Source: Actinomycetota bacterium (GTDB lineage: Bacteria > Actinomycetota > Humimicrobiia > Humimicrobiales > Humimicrobiaceae). Taken from it: a DNA stretch of 7,006 nucleotides. Both the position numbers and the translations under genes were made by a program. The notes below the pieces were generated by a model that was not told the origin of the DNA, did no database searches, and worked only from the letters and a program-made list of their open reading frames with translations. Below, one piece after another: positions 1 to 6,647 of the stretch. Position 1 is the stretch's first letter. The number at the start of each line of letters is the position of its first letter. Where the stretch lies: assembly GCA_003486795.1 (NCBI GenBank), contig DNFX01000003.1:2974-9979 (forward strand), given 5' to 3'.

Positions 1-422
1 CAAAAAGAAATGCCTTTGAATTTTTTGAAGTTTTTGGTTTAAAAGGATTTGAAAATTATTATCCGAATCAGCTTTCAGGAGGTATGAAGCAGAGAGCAGC
101 CTTCCTGAGGTCATATCTTTTCTCCAGTGATATTATGCTTCTTGATGAGCCTTTCGGCGGACTTGATGCAATAACAAGGAGAAAAATGCAATTATGGCTT
201 CAGGAAATCATAACAAAATTCAGTTCTTCTGTACTGTTTATAACACATTCCGTCGACGAAGCCATCTTTCTTTCCGATGAAATATATGTTTTGTCAAAAA
301 GACCGGCAACGGTAGTTGACATACTTGAAATCAGATTAAAAAAACCCAGAGATATAAGCGTATTTTCGTCAGCTGAATTTATCAGAATTAAAGAAAAAAT
401 ACTGAATAAGTTAAATATTTAG
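1..422 (+). CDS. ABC transporter ATP-binding protein, nitrate/sulfonate/taurine (SsuB/TauB) type, 5' truncated
   Basis: Cytoplasmic ATPase subunit of an ABC importer; in this family it powers uptake of small anions or organic ligands through a separate permease. Only the last 139 residues are present. The reading frame is open from base 3, and the ATG at 84 is internal because it lies inside the ABC signature motif (LSGGMKQR, bases about 69-92). After the signature come Walker B with the catalytic Glu and D-loop (IMLLDEPFGGLD) and the switch His (ITHSVDEA). The tail VLSKRPATVVDILEI followed by KPRD is characteristic of the SsuB/TauB/NrtD branch. Walker A and the Q-loop must lie upstream of the window. 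The substrate cannot be told from the ATPase alone; permease and binding-protein genes are expected upstream. Thiamine-precursor or riboflavin importers have similar ATPases and remain possible. The gene ends in TAG and converges on the peptidase gene. Confidence 0.93.
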   Translation, partial: KRNAFEFFEVFGLKGFENYYPNQLSGGMKQRAAFLRSYLFSSDIMLLDEPFGGLDAITRRKMQLWLQEIITKFSSSVLFITHSVDEAIFLSDEIYVLSKRPATVVDILEIRLKKPRDISVFSSAEFIRIKEKILNKLNI

Positions 423-452
423 ATTATTTTTCTGATATTCAGATTATTTTTC
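421..452. repeat. 12-bp direct repeat across the convergent gene junction
   Basis: The 12-mer AGATTATTTTTC occurs at 421-432 and again at 441-452, a spacing of 20 bases. The first copy starts inside the ABC ATPase stop codon and the second covers the last codons of the peptidase gene. The two copies flank the small hairpin at 431-443. It may be a chance product of AT-rich sequence or a small local duplication. Confidence 0.6.
431..450 (+). terminator. weak candidate intrinsic terminator after the ABC ATPase gene
   Basis: TCTGA and TCAGA (431-435 and 439-443) can pair around a 3-base TAT loop, followed by TTATTTTT (444-450 plus the preceding T). This is the right order for a Rho-independent terminator on the plus strand. 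The stem is only five pairs with two G-C pairs, and it overlaps the end of the opposite gene, so it would be weak. Confidence 0.3.
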
Positions 453-1590
453 CAACATTTAGCATTATATCGGTATATATTTTTGCAGAAGATATAATGT
501 TCTCAAGAGGGATATATTCATCCCTGTTATGTATCACTTCCGGAATACCTGGCCCCAGTATTATGACGGGAATTGAAGCATAGGTGTTTAAAACCGAGCC
601 ATCTGTAGCATAAGAAAGAGCAATCTTTCTTTTTCCGGATACATGCGCTCCTATAATCTTTTTGATTTCCTTTGCCATTTTACTTTCAGGCTGCACAAAA
701 GATGCATCGAGACTATCAACTATTTTTAACTCATATTCGCTCTTCTTTAAAGTAGAGGCCAATATCTCTTTTATCTTTTTTATAACATTATCAACTGTTT
801 CAGGAGGAGAAAGTCTTATATCCACACCCACAAGACAGGTATCAGGAACAACATTGAAAGGACCTAAGGCATTTATAAACCCGATATTTACTGTACTTTT
901 TGGAAAGAATCTGTCATTTTTAACAAAAAAATCAGGATTTAGAAGTTCAGAAATAAAATTCATAGCCATAAGTATTGCGCTTTTACCTTTATCAGGTGTT
1001 GAACCATGTGCAGCTTTTCCCCTGAATTTTATTTCAAACCAAATCTGACCCTTTGAACCCAGACCCAGATTAAGGTTGGTAGGCTCTCCGACAATCATCA
1101 GTTTTGTATTGTTTGTTAATTCATTTTCAAGAAGATGCAGCGCTCCTGCTTTGTCGGCTTCTTCATCGCCGGTGAACGCAAAGTATATATCGTATCTGGG
1201 TTTATAATTTCTTTTTACAAGTTCTTTGAGAGCATAAAGCATTCCGGCTAAGCCGCCCTTCATGTCAGATGTCCCGAGTCCGAACATTTTTCCGGCTTTA
1301 ATCCCTGCTTTAATCTGGTTATCCGGGCCTGAAACAGAATCAAGATTAATAGTATCCAGATGACCGCACATCAGAAGATTTTTACATGACTCAGTACCAG
1401 GATAATATGCTATAAGGCTCTTCCTTTCTTTTTCATGAGTAATTACCACATTATCAATTTTTATTTTTTCAAGAAAATCCGAAATATAAGCAGCAATCTC
1501 ATCTTCTCCGTGAGGCCTGTTGCGGGAATCGATCTTTACCAGCTCAAGAGTTGTATTAATTAACGCCTGATTTTCCTGTTCCATAATCAT
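439..1590 (-). CDS. M20-family metallopeptidase/deacylase (ArgE/DapE/CPG2-like)
   Basis: Probable cytosolic di-zinc hydrolase that cleaves an amide bond in a peptide or N-acylated amino acid; 383 residues, normal for the family. There is no signal peptide. The family metal ligands and catalytic residues are all visible: GHLDT (His77, Asp79), SDMKGG (Asp109), GDEE (catalytic Glu143, ligand Glu144), GEPT (Glu169) and the C-terminal HNRDEY (His354). AAHGS (His195) is the dimerisation-domain histidine that reaches into the active site of the partner subunit in M20 dimers. The lid/dimer domain runs from about 180 to 290. Specific substrates (acetylornithine, succinyl-diaminopimelate, dipeptides, carboxypeptidase G2-like) cannot be separated by eye, and the neighbours give no clue. 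Two starts are possible: ATG at 1590 and ATG at 1584 (residue 3). Neither has a Shine-Dalgarno sequence. The gene is last in the minus-strand block, 68 bases after the helicase gene. Confidence 0.92.
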   Translation of the reverse strand: MIMEQENQALINTTLELVKIDSRNRPHGEDEIAAYISDFLEKIKIDNVVITHEKERKSLIAYYPGTESCKNLLMCGHLDTINLDSVSGPDNQIKAGIKAGKMFGLGTSDMKGGLAGMLYALKELVKRNYKPRYDIYFAFTGDEEADKAGALHLLENELTNNTKLMIVGEPTNLNLGLGSKGQIWFEIKFRGKAAHGSTPDKGKSAILMAMNFISELLNPDFFVKNDRFFPKSTVNIGFINALGPFNVVPDTCLVGVDIRLSPPETVDNVIKKIKEILASTLKKSEYELKIVDSLDASFVQPESKMAKEIKKIIGAHVSGKRKIALSYATDGSVLNTYASIPVIILGPGIPEVIHNRDEYIPLENIISSAKIYTDIMLNVGKII

Positions 1591-1591
1591 T

Positions 1592-1597
1592 ATTATA
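1592..1597 (-). promoter_or_regulatory. candidate -10 box (TATAAT) placed for a leaderless transcript of the peptidase gene
   Basis: A perfect TATAAT hexamer reads on the minus strand at 1597-1592. Seven bases separate it from the ATG at 1584, so transcription would start at or next to that codon and give a leaderless mRNA. No Shine-Dalgarno sequence lies upstream of either ATG, which fits. No recognisable -35 box lies 16-18 bases upstream, and such hexamers are common by chance in AT-rich DNA. Confidence 0.25.
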
Positions 1598-1607
1598 AAA
1601 CGAATAT

Positions 1608-1629
1608 CATATAAAATTCATATAAAATT
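1608..1629. repeat. perfect tandem 11-bp repeat (two copies) upstream of the peptidase gene
   Basis: CATATAAAATT is repeated exactly at 1608-1618 and 1619-1629, in the 68-base gap between the helicase stop and the peptidase start. Eleven bases is close to one helical turn, so a pair of binding sites is conceivable, but a simple slippage duplication in AT-rich DNA is at least as likely. Confidence 0.6.
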
Positions 1630-1658
1630 AAAAGATTAATAGTTAAATTCAGGACAAG

Positions 1659-3851
1659 TCAGCTATTTTTCTTTTTTATGGGTGCAATACTTGCAAGCAG
1701 CTTTTTCAGTCCTACAGATTTAAAAGCAATATCAAGCTCAAGGTCATCAGTAATATTTTTCACTCTAAGTATCTCTCCATCACCCCAGAGTTTATGTTCA
1801 ATAATATCACCCAGTGCAAAACCCATAAAATCTTTTTCTCTTTTAAAATCCGGATTCATGTCTTTTTTAACCCTGTTCTGTGAAAAAACAAACTGGTTCT
1901 GTACAACAGGATTTTCATCAATAAAATATTTTTTTGGAATTTCTCCGATAAATCTTGAAACGAGCCTCTCGCGCTGATCTCCGTAAATAAAATGCATTAT
2001 GGAAGAAGTCATTATAAGTCTGCTTTTTGCTCTGGTCATTCCGACATAGCACAGTCTTCTTTCTTCTTCTATATCATCATATCCTGAAGTTATACTTCTT
2101 ATATGAGGAAAAATTCCTTCTTCCATTCCAATAATAAACACATTATCAAACTCCAGTCCCTTCGCATTATGCAGAGTCATCAGAATAACCGTATCAGCGT
2201 TTTCATCAAAGTTATCTATATCAGAAATCAGTGCAATTTCCTGTAAAAAATCAACAAGTTCCAGTCTCTCAGAATTTGTAGTTTCATACCTTTCCTCAAA
2301 TTCTCTTATGACTGTAAGCAGTTCACGAAGATTCTCAATCCTGCTCATGGCATCTATTGTGTTTTCCTCATTAAGTTCTTTTATATAACCGGTTTTTTCC
2401 CATATAAATTCCAGGGTCTGGCTGATAGTATTTTTTTGCGAATATTCAGAAAATAATTCAATCGTATCTATAAAATTTCTAATTTTTGCTTTTATTCCGG
2501 AATTAAGGGTCTTTATATCCTTAAAATTATAAAATGCTTCACAGAAGGTTATGTTATTTTTAAAAGAATATTTCGAAATATTATCCAGAGAAATTTTACC
2601 TATGCCTCTTGCAGGAACATTGATAATTCTCTGCAGGCTGACAAAATCATTCGGATTTGAAATAAATTTTAAATATGCAAGCATATCCTTTATTTCTTTT
2701 CTGTCATAGAACTTAAGTCCCCCAAAAATCCTGTATGGTATTTTCTCTCTCATAAAAGTCTCTTCAATAACCCTGGACTGGGCATTTGTTCTGTAAAATA
2801 CAGCAAAGTCTTTATAATTTTTATTCTCACATTCTTTTATTTTTAATATTTTTTCAGCAACATATTTTGCTTCTTCCTGCTCATTTTGTGCTCTGTATCT
2901 TATTATGAGTTCCCCGGAAGGATTGCTTGTCCATAGTTTTTTACTGCTTCTTGAATAATTGTTCTTTATAAGTTCATTTGCAGCACTAAGTATATTGGAT
3001 GTGGATCTGTAGTTCTGCTCAAGCTTTATTATTTTTGTATTATCAAAATTTTTATCAAAATTGATAATATTTTTTACCTGTGCGCCCCGCCAGGAATAAA
3101 TACTCTGATCATCATCACCGACGACAAATACTTTGTTGAGTCCGTTAAAAAGCATTAGTATAAGTTCATTTTGTGCCAGATTTGTATCCTGAAATTCATC
3201 TACAAGTATATATTCAAACTGCTGCTGATATTTCCCCAGAGTATCAGGATATTCTTTAAAAAGATTAACCGTAAAAAGTAGAAGATCGTCAAAATCCAAT
3301 GCATCAGCCTCTTTTAGTTCTTTCTCATAATTCCTGAATACATGGGCTACCATTTTTTCAAAAGGATCAAAAGCTTTCCTGGAATAATCTTCAGAATCCC
3401 TTAGCATATTCTTTGTAGCGCTTATGGCTTCCTGAACTGATTTGGGCGGGACCATTTTTGTATCATATCCGGCATCTTTTATACATCTGGATATTAATTT
3501 CAGTGAATCCTCGCTGTCATAAATAACAAAATTCGGTGTAAAACCCAGCTTGCTTATTTCTTTTCTCAGTAATCTCGCGCAGAATGAATGAAATGTTGAA
3601 ACCCACATATACTGACCGACATTTCCCACAAGAGCTATTATCCTTTTCTTCATTTCACTTGCAGCTTTATTAGTAAATGTAATTGCAAGGATTTTAAAAG
3701 GATCTACATTTTTTTCTCTGATGAGATAAGCTATCTTAAATGTCAGTACTCTTGTTTTCCCGCTTCCTGCTCCGGCAAATACAAGAAGGGAACTACTGTT
3801 GTCAAGGACTGCTTCTATTTGCTGGGGGTTTAATTCTTTTTTTAATTCCAA
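1659..3851 (-). CDS. pcrA: ATP-dependent DNA helicase, PcrA/UvrD type (superfamily 1A)
   Basis: 3'-to-5' DNA helicase/translocase acting in nucleotide excision repair and in removing obstacles from DNA; 730 residues, the usual PcrA/UvrD size. Motifs occur in order: Q motif LNPQQ (7-11), Walker A AGAGSGKT (26-33, Lys32), Ia ITFTNKAASEM (57-67), Walker B DEFQD (218-222), III GDDDQSIYSWRGA (245-257), IV QNYRST (279-284), V TLHNAKGLEFDNV (559-571) and VI VGMTRAK (603-609). Domains 1B and 2B fill the intervals. The C-terminus (about 678-725, FALGDIIEH then WGDGEIL) matches the Tudor-like domain that binds RNA polymerase in PcrA/UvrD, so a role at transcribing polymerase is expected. The start is TTG; it places the Q motif at the usual distance from the N-terminus and there is no in-frame ATG upstream in the 37-base gap. 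pcrA and uvrD names are used interchangeably; RecB- or Rep-type assignment is less likely given the Tudor-like end. Confidence 0.97.
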   Translation of the reverse strand: MELKKELNPQQIEAVLDNSSSLLVFAGAGSGKTRVLTFKIAYLIREKNVDPFKILAITFTNKAASEMKKRIIALVGNVGQYMWVSTFHSFCARLLRKEISKLGFTPNFVIYDSEDSLKLISRCIKDAGYDTKMVPPKSVQEAISATKNMLRDSEDYSRKAFDPFEKMVAHVFRNYEKELKEADALDFDDLLLFTVNLFKEYPDTLGKYQQQFEYILVDEFQDTNLAQNELILMLFNGLNKVFVVGDDDQSIYSWRGAQVKNIINFDKNFDNTKIIKLEQNYRSTSNILSAANELIKNNYSRSSKKLWTSNPSGELIIRYRAQNEQEEAKYVAEKILKIKECENKNYKDFAVFYRTNAQSRVIEETFMREKIPYRIFGGLKFYDRKEIKDMLAYLKFISNPNDFVSLQRIINVPARGIGKISLDNISKYSFKNNITFCEAFYNFKDIKTLNSGIKAKIRNFIDTIELFSEYSQKNTISQTLEFIWEKTGYIKELNEENTIDAMSRIENLRELLTVIREFEERYETTNSERLELVDFLQEIALISDIDNFDENADTVILMTLHNAKGLEFDNVFIIGMEEGIFPHIRSITSGYDDIEEERRLCYVGMTRAKSRLIMTSSIMHFIYGDQRERLVSRFIGEIPKKYFIDENPVVQNQFVFSQNRVKKDMNPDFKREKDFMGFALGDIIEHKLWGDGEILRVKNITDDLELDIAFKSVGLKKLLASIAPIKKKNS

Positions 3852-3862
3852 GATAATGCTTT

Positions 3863-3866
3863 TCCT
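3863..3866 (-). promoter_or_regulatory. weak ribosome binding site for the helicase gene
   Basis: AGGA on the minus strand (3866-3863, in the context GACAGGAAAAG) lies 11 bases before the TTG start codon. The match is short and the spacing long. It is the only Shine-Dalgarno-like element in the gap and supports TTG at 3851 as the start; together they suggest a modest initiation rate. Confidence 0.45.
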
Positions 3867-3888
3867 GTCAAAGAGAGTTCCAATTATT

Positions 3889-4710
3889 TTACCTTATTTT
3901 CTTCCCAAGTGTTTCTGCTATTTTCTTTACCTGATCAAGCATATCTATTGTCTGCTTTTCATTAAGGGCCTGCTGACCGTCACACAAAGCTTTTTCAGGC
4001 TCATTATGTATCTCAACTATAATACCGTCAGCTCCTACAGCAATGGCAGCCCTGCTCATCGGAATAACCAGATCGCTCTGGCCTACAGCATGTGAAGGAT
4101 CTATTATAATCGGAAGTTTGCTTAATTTTTTTATAACCGGAACTGCAGACAAATCAAGTGTAAATCTTGTATAAGGTTCAAATGTCCTTATGCCTCTCTC
4201 ACAAAGTATGACTTCTTCGCTGCTTTGTGAAGTTATGTACTCAACAGCAAGAAGCCATTCCTTTATTGTGGAAGCCCAGCCTCTTTTTAAAATTACTTTC
4301 TTTTTCTGTTCTTTTGCAACTGCCCCCACCTTTTTAAGAAGTGCAAAATTTGACATATTTCTTGTACCTATCTGTAAAATGTCAACATATTTTGCCACTT
4401 CTGAAACTGTTTCTGCATCTGTTACTTCACTTGTTGTATATAAACCATACTTGTCTCCAACATCCTTTAGCATTTCCAGTCCTTTGTGTTCCAGACCCTG
4501 GAAGCTGTATGGAGATGTCCTGGGTTTGTATGCTCCTGCCCTTAAAAAACTCAGACCTGAGTCTTTTACTATTTTTGCTATGCTGTCAAGCTGTTCCCAG
4601 CTTTCTATTGCACATGGACCGGCAATAATAGTTACATATCCATCAGCAATCAGACTGGCATTATCATTTTTACGGTACTTCCCGTCTTTACCTGAATAGA
4701 TATTTTTCAC
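3889..4710 (-). CDS. aroF: 3-deoxy-7-phosphoheptulonate (DAHP) synthase, type I-beta core enzyme
   Basis: Condenses phosphoenolpyruvate and erythrose 4-phosphate to DAHP, the first step of the shikimate pathway, in the cytosol. At 273 residues it is a bare TIM-barrel. It has neither the N-terminal ferredoxin-like domain of the Thermotoga enzyme nor a fused chorismate mutase. Family motifs: AGPCAIES (30-37, metal ligand Cys33), KPRTSPYSFQG (62-72, substrate phosphate binding), QIGTRNM (113-119), LKRG (141-144), CERGIRTFE (170-178), DPSH (204-207, ligand His207) and VEIHNEPEKALCDG (232-245, ligands Glu233 and Asp244). These patterns separate it from KDO8P synthase. Unusual residues are Trp145 after LKRG, and Asn236 and Cys243 near the last metal ligands. 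The start is GTG, overlapping the TGA of the chorismate mutase gene (GTGA); a good ribosome site precedes it and the next Met is residue 80. Allosteric control probably comes from the neighbouring mutase, if it exists (inference). Confidence 0.95.
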   Translation of the reverse strand: MKNIYSGKDGKYRKNDNASLIADGYVTIIAGPCAIESWEQLDSIAKIVKDSGLSFLRAGAYKPRTSPYSFQGLEHKGLEMLKDVGDKYGLYTTSEVTDAETVSEVAKYVDILQIGTRNMSNFALLKKVGAVAKEQKKKVILKRGWASTIKEWLLAVEYITSQSSEEVILCERGIRTFEPYTRFTLDLSAVPVIKKLSKLPIIIDPSHAVGQSDLVIPMSRAAIAVGADGIIVEIHNEPEKALCDGQQALNEKQTIDMLDQVKKIAETLGKKIR

Positions 4711-4991
4711 AGATCTTCTCCCCGCTCAAGTATTTGCACGTTCCTTAATATGCTCTCAAAAATCTGAACTATATTATCATTATACAAAGGCCCCTTGTTA
4801 TACTGGGCGATATTATCCAGAAGTTCTTCTTCCCTTTTTGCATCATAAAGAGGAAGGTTGTTTTTTTTCTTCAGTCTTTTTATTTCAAGAACTATTTTTG
4901 CTCTTTCATTCAGATAGTCAACGATTGCTTTGTCAATCCTGTTTATTTCTTCTCTGTACTTAACGAGCTTATCTTTAAAATCTTCTGCCAT
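4707..4991 (-). CDS. aroQ: chorismate mutase, AroQ class, monofunctional
   Basis: Converts chorismate to prephenate, the branch step towards phenylalanine and tyrosine. The 94-residue, all-helical protein has no signal peptide, so it is cytosolic; AroQ proteins work as intertwined dimers. Aligned by eye with the mutase domain of E. coli PheA, the active-site set is present: Arg13 (in YREEINRID), Arg30 (LNERAKIVLEI), Lys41, Asp50, Arg53 and Glu54 (YDAKREEEL). The position of E. coli Gln88 appears to be Glu89. There is no fused prephenate dehydratase, dehydrogenase or DAHP synthase. The ATG start has a strong AAAGGAG ribosome site (5005-4999) seven bases upstream. The gene ends in TGA overlapping the GTG of the DAHP synthase gene, so the two proteins are probably made together and may form a complex, as known for several AroQ/DAHP synthase pairs. 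A role restricted to regulating DAHP synthase is the main alternative. Confidence 0.9.
   Translation of the reverse strand: MAEDFKDKLVKYREEINRIDKAIVDYLNERAKIVLEIKRLKKKNNLPLYDAKREEELLDNIAQYNKGPLYNDNIVQIFESILRNVQILERGEDL
4718..4723 (-). promoter_or_regulatory. ribosome binding site that fixes the GTG start of the DAHP synthase gene
   Basis: GGGGAG reads on the minus strand at 4723-4718, seven bases before the GTG at 4710-4708. It lies inside the last codons of the chorismate mutase gene. Its position and the GTGA overlap support GTG as the true start and suggest translational coupling. Confidence 0.7.
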
Positions 4992-5026
4992 TTATATGCT
5001 CCTTTAAAAAATTTATAAAATTTATT

Positions 5027-6577
5027 TTATTCCCATTCAATTGTACTGGGTGGTTTGGAACTTATATCATACACAACTCTGTTTACACCTTCCACTTCAT
5101 TTATTATTCTACCTGAAATTTTTTCAAGTACTTTATAGGGAAGTCTTACCCAGTCTGCAGTCATCGCATCTTCGCTTGTAACTGCACGTATTACAATGGG
5201 GTATTCATATGTTCTTTCATCACCCATTACACCAACGCTTTTTATGGCAGGCAGTACTGCAAATGACTGCCATATCTTGTTGTAAAGACCTGCCCTTTTA
5301 ATTTCCTCGATTACAATATAATCTGCTTTCTGAAGAATCTCAAGCCTTCTTTCATTTACTTCACCGATAATTCTTATAGCAAGTCCCGGGCCCGGAAAAG
5401 GCTGTCTCCATACTATCTCTTCAGGAAGCCCCAGCTCTATTCCGAGTATTCTGACCTCATCCTTGAAAAGCATCCTTAATCGTTCAATAAGTTTCAGCTG
5501 CATGTCATCAGGAAGCCCCCCCACATTGTGATGTGACTTAATTCTTGCAGCATTTCTGGTTCCACTCTCTATTACATCAGAATAAAGCGTTCCCTGCACC
5601 AGATAATCCGCATCTTTTATTTTTTTTGCTTCTTCCTCAAATATTCTGATAAATTCCGTTCCTATTATCTTTCTTTTCTTTTCAGGATCCGTAACCCCGC
5701 TTAGTTTTGAAAGGAACCTGTCCCTGGCTTTAATATGTACAAGATTGATTTTAAAATTCTCCTTAAAAGTTTTTTCAACCTGTTCGGCTTCACCCATTCT
5801 TAAAAGTCCGTGGTCGACAAATATGCATGTCAGCCTGTCACCTACCGCTTTATTGACCAGTATTGCTGCTACTGAAGAATCAACGCCTCCGCTTAAAGCA
5901 CATATTATTTTACCATCTTCTGCCTTTTCCCTTATCTCATTAATCTCTTTTTCGATTATTGAAACCATGGTCCAGGTTGGAGAACACTTGCAAATTCTAA
6001 AGAGAAAATTCTTTAGAATATCCATACCGGAAGGTGTATGCCTTACTTCAGGGTGAAACTGTATGCCGAATATATTTTTTGATGTATCAGCAATCCCTGC
6101 AATAGGTATGTTATCTGTTGAAGCTATTACTTTAAAAGAAGGCGGTAGTTCCGAAACACTGTCTCTGTGGCTCATCCAGCAGGTCTCTATCGGTTGCAGG
6201 TTTTCAAAAAGCTGGGAACTGTTGTCCATTTTTATTTTTGTTTTGCCATATTCATTAGTCCCTGTAGCCGTAATCTTTCCGCCCAGAAGGTGCGCATGAA
6301 GCTGCATCCCGTAACATATTCCTAGCACCGGCACTCCGAGATTAAAAATCTCAGGATCAATATCGAATTTCCTTTCCTGCGACAGCACGCTGAAAGGAGA
6401 ACCGGAAAGAATTATTCCTTTTGGTTTTTTTGCTTTTATATGCTCAATTTTTGCATCAAAAGGAACCAGCTCCGAATATACCCTGAGCTCCCTGACCCTC
6501 CTGGCGATAAGCTGACTGTATTGGCCTCCAAAATCAAGTACTATTATATTCTCAATATATGAATCATCCTTTTTCAT
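5027..6577 (-). CDS. guaA: GMP synthase (glutamine-hydrolysing)
   Basis: Last step of GMP synthesis: ATP-dependent amination of XMP using ammonia from glutamine. At 516 residues it is a full-length two-domain enzyme. The class I glutamine amidotransferase domain (about 9-193) shows the nucleophile Cys88 (GICYG) with His175 and Glu177 (FHPEV). The ATP pyrophosphatase domain has the P-loop SGGVDSS (229-235). The dimerisation domain includes [15 protein letters not shown] (389-403), and the protein ends in the typical [21 protein letters not shown] (347-358) is the substrate-lid segment. The oxyanion-side motif is SGSP (58-61) rather than the more frequent SGGP. The ATG is fixed by an in-frame TAA directly before it and by the absence of another early Met; a short AGG (6587-6585) seven bases upstream serves as the ribosome site. 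It follows the IMP dehydrogenase-related gene by 70 bases, consistent with a GMP-synthesis pair. Confidence 0.98.
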   Translation of the reverse strand: MKKDDSYIENIIVLDFGGQYSQLIARRVRELRVYSELVPFDAKIEHIKAKKPKGIILSGSPFSVLSQERKFDIDPEIFNLGVPVLGICYGMQLHAHLLGGKITATGTNEYGKTKIKMDNSSQLFENLQPIETCWMSHRDSVSELPPSFKVIASTDNIPIAGIADTSKNIFGIQFHPEVRHTPSGMDILKNFLFRICKCSPTWTMVSIIEKEINEIREKAEDGKIICALSGGVDSSVAAILVNKAVGDRLTCIFVDHGLLRMGEAEQVEKTFKENFKINLVHIKARDRFLSKLSGVTDPEKKRKIIGTEFIRIFEEEAKKIKDADYLVQGTLYSDVIESGTRNAARIKSHHNVGGLPDDMQLKLIERLRMLFKDEVRILGIELGLPEEIVWRQPFPGPGLAIRIIGEVNERRLEILQKADYIVIEEIKRAGLYNKIWQSFAVLPAIKSVGVMGDERTYEYPIVIRAVTSEDAMTADWVRLPYKVLEKISGRIINEVEGVNRVVYDISSKPPSTIEWE

Positions 6578-6608
6578 TTAGAAACCTGTTTTTAGATAAT
6601 TTATTAAA

Positions 6609-6636
6609 ATAATAAAACAATATATATGTTTGTGTA
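6609..6636 (-). promoter_or_regulatory. candidate sigma-70-type promoter in front of guaA
   Basis: On the minus strand TACACA (6636-6631, four of six to the -35 consensus) and TATTAT (6614-6609, five of six to the -10 consensus) are 16 bases apart. They would give a leader of about 25 bases before the guaA ATG. The gap is very AT-rich, so a chance match is quite possible and guaA may simply be read from the upstream gene. Confidence 0.25.
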
Positions 6637-6647
6637 TTTTGATAAAC

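Noticed and set aside
84..86. ATG that could begin a short 112-residue ABC protein
   Set aside because: It lies inside the ABC signature motif and the frame upstream stays open and conserved, so it is an internal Met of a gene cut by the window edge.
393..442. Long-loop inverted repeat (CTGAAT at 402-407, ATTCAG at 437-442) followed on the minus strand by a T-run, as terminator for the peptidase gene
   Set aside because: The loop is 29 bases and the stem six pairs with two G-C pairs; too weak to call.
4190..4699. Plus-strand open frame of 169 codons opposite the DAHP synthase gene
   Set aside because: It lies entirely antisense to a strongly conserved gene and its translation is a low-complexity Ser/Leu/Phe-rich shadow. 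The same applies to the plus-strand frames opposite the peptidase, helicase, guaA and guaB3 genes.
5009..5023. AAATTT-ATA-AAATTT inverted repeat between guaA and the chorismate mutase gene, as a terminator or attenuator
   Set aside because: The stem is all A-T with six pairs, sits just before a strong ribosome site, and each arm is self-complementary; it is most simply AT-rich filler.
6615..6631. Imperfect palindrome AAACA...TGTTT upstream of guaA as a repressor operator or purine riboswitch element
   Set aside because: The arms are only five bases around an alternating AT core, and the 70-base gap is too short for a purine riboswitch with its expression platform.
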